Positions 5,705-9,421 of a stretch of DNA of 9,421 nt are shown piece after piece. Below the pieces are notes generated by a model. That model had not been told where the DNA came from. It worked only from the letters and a program-made list of their open reading frames with translations, and made no database searches. Each line of letters opens with the position of its first letter. Within the stretch, counting starts at the first letter, position 1. The translations under genes were made by a program, and so were the position numbers. The stretch is from a bacterium (lineage in GTDB: Bacteria > Eremiobacterota > Eremiobacteria > Baltobacterales > Baltobacteraceae). Where the stretch lies: positions 1 to 9,421 of the forward strand of contig JAJXVC010000062.1 of the NCBI GenBank assembly GCA_021782295.1, written 5' to 3'.

Positions 5705-6739
5705 CTAGCCTTCGTTGCGCTCGCGCGCGGCCCGTTCGAGTGCATCGACTCGTGCCGTCAACTTGGGCAGATTTTTAATCGCTACCTCCAGCCGAAGGCG
5801 CTCGCGATGGTCGCGCGCGGGAGCGCCGGAAACAAATGCGTCGTCGGGAACGTCGCTCCAAATTTGACTCTGCCCGCCGATCGTGACGCGCGACCCGACC
5901 GTAATGTGTCCTTTGAATCCGGTCTGTCCGCCGACGCGCACGTAATCACCGACCACCGTGGAGCCTGCGAGTCCGGCGAGCGCGGCGAACGCACTGTGTT
6001 TGCCGAGCCGGCAATTGTGCCCGATCTGCACGAGATTATCGATCTTCGTCCCTTCACCGACGCGCGTACTTCCCGTCTGTGCGCGATCGACGCAGCTATT
6101 TGCACCGATCTCGACCCGATCTCCGAGCTCGACGTTGCCGACCTGCGGAATGCGTTCCAGACGACCGTCGACGAAGGCCCAACCGAAGCCCTCGCTTCCG
6201 ATGGTCGCCCCGGGATAGAGGACGACTCCGGCTCCCAACACGCAGCGATCGAGGACGCGCGCGTGCGGGTAGAGCCAACTTCCGACGCCGATCTTTACCC
6301 CGGCACCGACATAGACGCCGGCTTCCAGCGCACAATCGTCAGCGATCTCGCTGTCAGGACCGATCGTGACGTGCGGCCCGATATAGGCCGTCGCAGCGAC
6401 GACCGCCGTGGGATCGATCACCGCGGATGGGTCGCGATGCGGCCCAACCGGACGCGGTGCGCGCAACGATGCGAGCAACCCGACCAGTGCGATGCGCGCA
6501 TCCTCGACGACGATCAGCGGCTTGCCGCTCGGCGCCTGCTCGGGGATCGCTCGCGCGTCGGCGAGGACCGCGGCGGCGTTGCTGCGCATCGCCGCCTGCA
6601 GATAGCGTGCATCGACGGCGAACGTCAGCGAGCCCGGGCCGGCCTCATCGACTGCGCTGACCGTGAGGATCTCGATTTCCGCATCACCGATAACCGTACC
6701 GCCCAGGCGCCGGGCGATCTCGCCGAGCTTCCCGAGCAC
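5705..6739 (-). CDS. lpxD: UDP-3-O-(3-hydroxyacyl)glucosamine N-acyltransferase
   Basis: 344 aa, the standard size (E. coli 341). GTG start at 6739-6737, 5 nt after the upstream lipoprotein gene; the first residues MLGKLGEIARRLGG match the usual LpxD start. LpxD adds the N-linked hydroxyacyl chain to the LpxC product. Architecture: an N-terminal uridine-binding domain (about 1-100, with DEAGPGSLTF at 31-40), a left-handed beta-helix of hexapeptide repeats (about 103-295), and a C-terminal basic helix (about 312-342) suited to ACP binding and trimer packing. Catalytic H241 is in LVQIGHNC (equivalent to E. coli H239), and H278 in FKGHITV corresponds to E. coli H276. NSCVDRA and IDNLVQIGHN (214-242) are family hallmarks. 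It follows the OmpH genes, as skp precedes lpxD in many diderms. Confidence 0.96.
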   Translation of the reverse strand: MLGKLGEIARRLGGTVIGDAEIEILTVSAVDEAGPGSLTFAVDARYLQAAMRSNAAAVLADARAIPEQAPSGKPLIVVEDARIALVGLLASLRAPRPVGPHRDPSAVIDPTAVVAATAYIGPHVTIGPDSEIADDCALEAGVYVGAGVKIGVGSWLYPHARVLDRCVLGAGVVLYPGATIGSEGFGWAFVDGRLERIPQVGNVELGDRVEIGANSCVDRAQTGSTRVGEGTKIDNLVQIGHNCRLGKHSAFAALAGLAGSTVVGDYVRVGGQTGFKGHITVGSRVTIGGQSQIWSDVPDDAFVSGAPARDHRERLRLEVAIKNLPKLTARVDALERAARERNEG

Positions 6740-6744
6740 TGCGC

Positions 6745-7149
6745 TTACGAGCCTGAGGGTTTCGGCGAAGCCGTTTCGGTGATACCGAGTATTTTTTCTA
6801 CCTCGGCGGTGATGTCGGTTCCACCGTACCCGACGCCTTCACGCGTCAGCACGAGCTTCATGTTTTTCTTCGCAGCCACTTTTTCTGCGGCAGCCCGAAT
6901 TTGATTGGTAAGCGCAACGGTTAATGCGCCGTATTTCTTCTGCAGCGCAGCAGCCTCGCTTGCCTTTTGAGCATTGCTCGCGGAACTCGTCGCAATGCGC
7001 TTCTCTTCGGCTAACAGATGGCTTTGGTCGGTCTGGAACTCGGTCCAATTCGCGGTAATGCGATTGATATCAACGAGCCCGACGGGGCTCGTCGAAGCGC
7101 ATCCGACGATGGTGATAAGTCCGGCAAGTGCGATAATGCTCTTCTTCAC
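6745..7149 (-). CDS. OmpH/Skp-family lipoprotein, short
   Basis: 134 aa. GTG start at 7149-7147 overlaps the preceding stop as GTGA, with AGGA just upstream. A type II signal peptide is clear: KK, a hydrophobic core, then lipobox I14-V15-G16-C17. The residue after the lipidated Cys is Ala, not Asp, which under the E. coli rule would send it to the outer membrane. The mature part has the OmpH plan: an initial strand VGLVDINRI (23-31), a helical hairpin (about 35-95), and a closing strand KLVLTREGVGYGG followed by TDITAEV (98-117). The GGxDIT motif recurs in the two upstream proteins. The tail is short and Pro/Ser-rich (126-134). Skp/OmpH proteins are trimeric periplasmic chaperones for outer membrane proteins; a lipid-anchored version would work at a membrane surface. 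The role here is inferred from fold and context. Confidence 0.78.
   Translation of the reverse strand: MKKSIIALAGLITIVGCASTSPVGLVDINRITANWTEFQTDQSHLLAEEKRIATSSASNAQKASEAAALQKKYGALTVALTNQIRAAAEKVAAKKNMKLVLTREGVGYGGTDITAEVEKILGITETASPKPSGS
7146..7149 (-). promoter_or_regulatory. GTGA translational-coupling junction between the two OmpH-like lipoprotein genes
   Basis: The GTG start of the 134-aa lipoprotein (7149-7147) overlaps the TGA stop of the 426-aa lipoprotein (7148-7146). AGGA lies only 2 nt upstream of the GTG, too close for a strong independent site, so re-initiation after the upstream gene is likely. Confidence 0.6.
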
Positions 7150-8426
7150 GTTCCTGTGCTCTTGAGAGAGGAGATAACATCTCCGGTGAGGTCGTAGCCT
7201 CCCGGATGTGCGATGGGGTCGAGGAGTACAACGGAAAAACCGTCACGTTTTGCTAGTCGCTGCGCCGCAGCGTCAATTTGGTTTTCGATCTTTTTATAGA
7301 GATCGTTGCGCTCTTTAGCGAGTTTATCTCGCTGCTGTTTCGCAGCACCGACGGCACCGACATCCATGCCGTTAAGCGATTCGTACTGCGCCTCCAAATC
7401 GCTACGCGTTTGGTTGAAGCGATTGGAAATTGTTGCGAGTTCGGTTTGATAGCGTTGTTGTAAGTTCGACGCAATCTGTTGGAGCTGCGCCTTGGTTGCA
7501 GCCGGCAAATTCGCCGGAAGGCGCGGACCGGAGAGCGCCGCTAACTGCTGCGACACTTGCTTTTGACGCGCTTGCAGCTGCGTTTGGGTTTGCGCTTGTA
7601 ATTCCGACGCATGCGCGTGAATCCGCTTCATGATCCCGGCTTGCAATCGGTCTTGGTAGGCATGAAGTTCCCTTTGGTGGCGCGCACGCATTGCATCGAC
7701 CTGCGATTTCTCGTTTTGGTCGATTGCTTTTAGCTGTGCCGTTAGGGACTTTCGCTGCGCGTCGTTGAGCGCCAGGTTGTTTAGTTTCGTTTGCAGCGCG
7801 AGGCGTTGGTCCGCATCTTGTTGCGATAGCTTCAACGAGAGGTCCGATTCCTCGCGAGCGTACTGCGCGGCCCGCGTCTGAAAGCGCCCCTGCGCCTGTT
7901 CGTGCAAGCGCATTTCGAGTGCACCCATCGTCGCTTGGCCCTGTTCCACAACCGATTTCTGATAGCTCTGCAGATCGTTTGCTGCAGATTGTTCAATCGC
8001 TTGCGCCTGAGCTGCCGAGGAAATCAACGGTGCCGATTCATAGGCCTGAGCGGCTGCATTCAGGCCCGCCGAACGGAGCGCCGCTGCGACCTCGACGCGT
8101 TCTTCCTTCGCCATACTGCTCTGTAGCGCTGCGATTGCGTCGGTGCTCTGCTGCTCGGCCCGTGCAAGTTGCGCCTTGATACTCGCAACATCCGCCTTCA
8201 TTTCTTCGGGGGATTTCGGAACCATCGGTTCGGCTGCAGCGAGATCGATCGCAGCGATGGACGCATCGATATCTTGCAGTTGCTGATACAGCGGATGCGC
8301 TTTCATCGCCTTATTGGTATTGACATACGCAATACCGCGAATGTTGGGCGAAGAAACATCGACGTGGCTGCAGGCAACCACGCCGACCAAAAGTACGCCC
8401 GCCAGAAGCCTAGTGATTGAGGCCAT
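7146..8426 (-). CDS. Large coiled-coil OmpH-like lipoprotein
   Basis: 426 aa, about three times a normal OmpH. ATG at 8426-8424, overlapping the end of the first ompH gene by 17 nt; the nearby GAGG is only 1 nt from the ATG, so translation may depend on coupling. The signal peptide ends in lipobox V16-V17-A18-C19, followed by Ser. The mature protein begins with the OmpH strand and helix IAYVNTNKAMKAHPLY (32-47) and ends with GFSVVLLDPIAHPGGYDLTGDV (396-417), a version of the GGxDIT closing motif. Between lie about 330 residues very rich in Gln, Ala and charged residues (about 73-295 and 310-395), with probable helix breaks at 300-309 (GPRLPANLPA) and 351-359. This looks like a much elongated Skp hairpin, possibly a periplasm-spanning rod anchored in a membrane. 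I know no characterised homologue. Base composition looks less GC-rich than in the lpx genes. Confidence 0.72.
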   Translation of the reverse strand: MASITRLLAGVLLVGVVACSHVDVSSPNIRGIAYVNTNKAMKAHPLYQQLQDIDASIAAIDLAAAEPMVPKSPEEMKADVASIKAQLARAEQQSTDAIAALQSSMAKEERVEVAAALRSAGLNAAAQAYESAPLISSAAQAQAIEQSAANDLQSYQKSVVEQGQATMGALEMRLHEQAQGRFQTRAAQYAREESDLSLKLSQQDADQRLALQTKLNNLALNDAQRKSLTAQLKAIDQNEKSQVDAMRARHQRELHAYQDRLQAGIMKRIHAHASELQAQTQTQLQARQKQVSQQLAALSGPRLPANLPAATKAQLQQIASNLQQRYQTELATISNRFNQTRSDLEAQYESLNGMDVGAVGAAKQQRDKLAKERNDLYKKIENQIDAAAQRLAKRDGFSVVLLDPIAHPGGYDLTGDVISSLKSTGT

Positions 8427-9216
8427 TCCTCACTTCTTGCGTGATATCCGTGCCGCCGAAAACGACGTCGCCCTTATCGACGACCACGAGTAGATGTTTT
8501 TTCTGGGCGATCGTTGCCGTGACTGCGCGGACTTTCGAGACCAGCGGTTTTAGAAGCGTGTTCTGTTCGTCGGCGAGAACTTTGTTGAAGTCGACGGAGA
8601 TCTGCTGTTTTTCCGCGCTGGTCGTTGCCTTTTTCATTTTCGCAGAGAAGATCGCGCGTTGCTGCTGAGCGTACTTCGCAAAGGCGTCGTTGGCCGCTTT
8701 CACTCGCGGCAACCCGTTATCGAGCACACTCTGGTCCACATAACCGATCGGCGAAGGCGCCGGCGTTGCCGTTACGGACGGAATCGCCTGCGAGCCCGTG
8801 ACCAAGTTGAGGACGTCGGTGGTGATGTCTTGACCGCCGTAAACGACGATGTGCCGGTCGACGACGACCGTAAGTTTGCGTTTTGCGCTAACGGCAGCAA
8901 GTGCAAGCTGCACGCGCTGGAGCAACGGCCCAAGAATCTCGTTCTGCTTATCGTTGAAGCGTTGCGAGAACTCTAATTGAATTTGCTGACGCTGCGCATC
9001 GTTCGTCGCATTCTTCATCTGTGCAGATTCCTGTTGCTGCATCTGCGAAGCGATGGCGGTAAGCTTTTGGTTCGCGCTGACAAACGCCGGCAGAGATGCG
9101 ATCGACGACTGAGCGATCGTTCCAACGTCGGTGAGATCGTCGGCGATCGCCGATGGGGCAATGAAGACCCCGACCGCGCAAAGAAGTGCGACGATTGCGA
9201 GTATGCGGTGTTTCAT
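8410..9216 (-). CDS. Secreted tandem-domain OmpH/Skp-family protein
   Basis: 268 aa. ATG at 9216-9214 with AAGGA at 9225-9221, 4 nt upstream. Residues 1-25 form a Sec signal peptide (MKHR, hydrophobic core, S-A-I-A before D26); there is no lipobox Cys, so it should be soluble in the periplasm. It has two OmpH domains in tandem: domain 1 about 31-139 and domain 2 about 157-266, joined by a Pro/Thr-rich linker (144-156). Each has a Gln/Lys-rich helical part and closes with L-VVVD, then VV-GG-DIT-V (VVYGGQDITTDV at 124-135; VVFGGTDITQEV at 251-262). Domain 2 keeps the starting strand IGYVDQS (157-163). Skp/OmpH chaperones are normally single-domain trimers of about 140 mature residues, so this is a double-length version. 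Its position next to the Omp85 gene suits an outer-membrane-protein chaperone. Confidence 0.82.
   Translation of the reverse strand: MKHRILAIVALLCAVGVFIAPSAIADDLTDVGTIAQSSIASLPAFVSANQKLTAIASQMQQQESAQMKNATNDAQRQQIQLEFSQRFNDKQNEILGPLLQRVQLALAAVSAKRKLTVVVDRHIVVYGGQDITTDVLNLVTGSQAIPSVTATPAPSPIGYVDQSVLDNGLPRVKAANDAFAKYAQQQRAIFSAKMKKATTSAEKQQISVDFNKVLADEQNTLLKPLVSKVRAVTATIAQKKHLLVVVDKGDVVFGGTDITQEVRNGLNH
8419..9126 (-). repeat. Internal duplication: two OmpH domains within one gene
   Basis: Codons 31-139 (9126-8800) and 157-266 (8748-8419) encode alignable domains. Alignment from AQMKNAT (65-71) against AKMKKAT (192-198) shows frequent identity through QQI, PL, VVVD, GG and DIT to the end of each domain. 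The similarity is clear in protein but I do not see long identical DNA runs, so the duplication is old. Confidence 0.75.
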
Positions 9217-9220
9217 GATG

Positions 9221-9225
9221 TCCTT
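9221..9225 (-). promoter_or_regulatory. Ribosome-binding site AAGGA of the first ompH gene
   Basis: AAGGA lies 4 nt upstream of the ATG at 9216, in the 34-nt gap after the Omp85 stop. This gap is the longest intergenic stretch in the window and shows no inverted repeat or convincing promoter, so the ompH gene is probably read through from the Omp85 gene. Confidence 0.6.
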
Positions 9226-9250
9226 CTCGAAGTCCTAAAGACGAGCGGTG

Positions 9251-9421
9251 CTAGAAAGCTTCGCCGAGGCCGAAGCTGGTGTGGAATCCGTTGATACCCT
9301 TCGCAAAATCGATGCGAACGACGCGGTTTCCGAGTTGCGGAACATTAAATCGAACGCCGAGCCCGTAGTCGGAACGCAGCGTCCAATCTCCGGGATAGCT
9401 CGCAATCCGATTGGTGTACGG
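9251..9421 (-). CDS. Omp85/BamA-like outer-membrane beta-barrel protein (C-terminal 56 residues)
   Basis: Partial: the gene enters from the right edge and stops at TAG 9253-9251, leaving 56 residues. They show alternating polar/hydrophobic beta-strands rich in aromatic and Gly residues: DWTLRSDYGLGVRFNVP, then NRVVRIDFAKG, then a final strand FHTSFGLGEAF ending in Phe. A C-terminal Phe on the last strand is the outer-membrane beta-barrel signal read by BamA. GLGVRF followed by VRIDFA and a FHxSxGxxF end resembles the last strands of Omp85 proteins (BamA, TamA, surface antigen D15 domain). Position directly upstream of OmpH and lpxD is the classic place of bamA. The POTRA domains and the conserved barrel-loop motif are outside the window, so TamA-like or another Omp85 member, or an unrelated barrel, cannot be excluded. 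Confidence 0.65.
   Translation of the reverse strand, partial: PYTNRIASYPGDWTLRSDYGLGVRFNVPQLGNRVVRIDFAKGINGFHTSFGLGEAF

Larger units (their letters stand above)
1..9421 (-). other. Outer-membrane biogenesis / lipid A operon (whole window)
   Basis: Twelve consecutive genes all read on the minus strand. Junctions from right to left are 34 nt gap, 17 nt overlap, 4 nt overlap (GTGA), 5 nt gap, 9 nt gap, 4 nt overlap (GTGA, if fabZ starts at GTG), 6 nt gap, 9 nt gap, 4 nt overlap (ATGA), 1 nt gap and 19 nt overlap. This packing leaves no room for internal terminators and indicates one polycistronic transcript whose promoter lies to the right of the window. The content (Omp85, OmpH proteins, LpxD/C/FabZ/A/B) matches the conserved outer-membrane cluster of many diderms. 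The last three genes extend it with less usual members. Confidence 0.88.

Noticed and set aside
5807..6904. 365-codon plus-strand open frame
   Set aside because: It is antisense to lpxD and the end of the short lipoprotein gene; its Asp/Arg-rich translation mirrors the hexapeptide repeats and has no recognisable fold.
9217..9250. Possible promoter or terminator between the Omp85 and first ompH genes
   Set aside because: There are only 34 nt, with a ribosome-binding site but no inverted repeat with a T-run and no convincing -35/-10 pair.

Overview
The window is one uninterrupted, minus-strand outer-membrane biogenesis operon from a diderm (LPS-making) bacterium. It holds twelve co-directional genes, two of them cut by the window edges. 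The largest gap between genes is 34 nt (9217-9250); every other junction is a gap of 1-9 nt or an overlap of 4-19 nt. I see no RNA gene, mobile element, CRISPR array, internal promoter or terminator, and no gene-free stretch anywhere near 300 nt.

In transcription order (right to left): the C-terminus of an Omp85/BamA-like beta-barrel (9421-9251); three consecutive OmpH/Skp-type periplasmic proteins (a secreted tandem-domain protein, a 426-aa coiled-coil lipoprotein and a 134-aa lipoprotein); lpxD, lpxC, fabZ, lpxA and lpxB; a UshA-type metallophosphoesterase; a second LpxB-like GT-B protein; and the N-terminal 206 codons of an O-antigen-ligase-like membrane protein.

Together the genes cover OM protein insertion and chaperoning (Omp85 plus OmpH proteins), the first committed steps of lipid A (LpxA, LpxC, LpxD), the beta-hydroxyacyl-ACP supply (FabZ), disaccharide formation (LpxB), and probably glycan attachment to the finished core. 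The UDP-diacylglucosamine pyrophosphatase step (LpxH/LpxI/LpxG) has no obvious classical gene here. The metallophosphoesterase, translationally coupled to lpxB, carries a GNR motif like that of LpxH and is the best candidate.

Organism: the order ompH-lpxD-lpxC-fabZ-lpxA-lpxB, with lpxC next to lpxD, is what I recall from Terrabacteria-type diderms (Negativicutes, related arrangements in Cyanobacteria) rather than Proteobacteria. The protein like the cyanobacterial/Deinococcus 'lipid-A-disaccharide synthase-related' family points the same way. An uncultured, GC-rich Terrabacteria diderm such as Eremiobacterota (WPS-2/Vulcanimicrobiota) is my guess, at low confidence. GTG starts are frequent (lpxD, lpxC, lpxB, the third ompH gene, the ligase-like gene, and probably fabZ).
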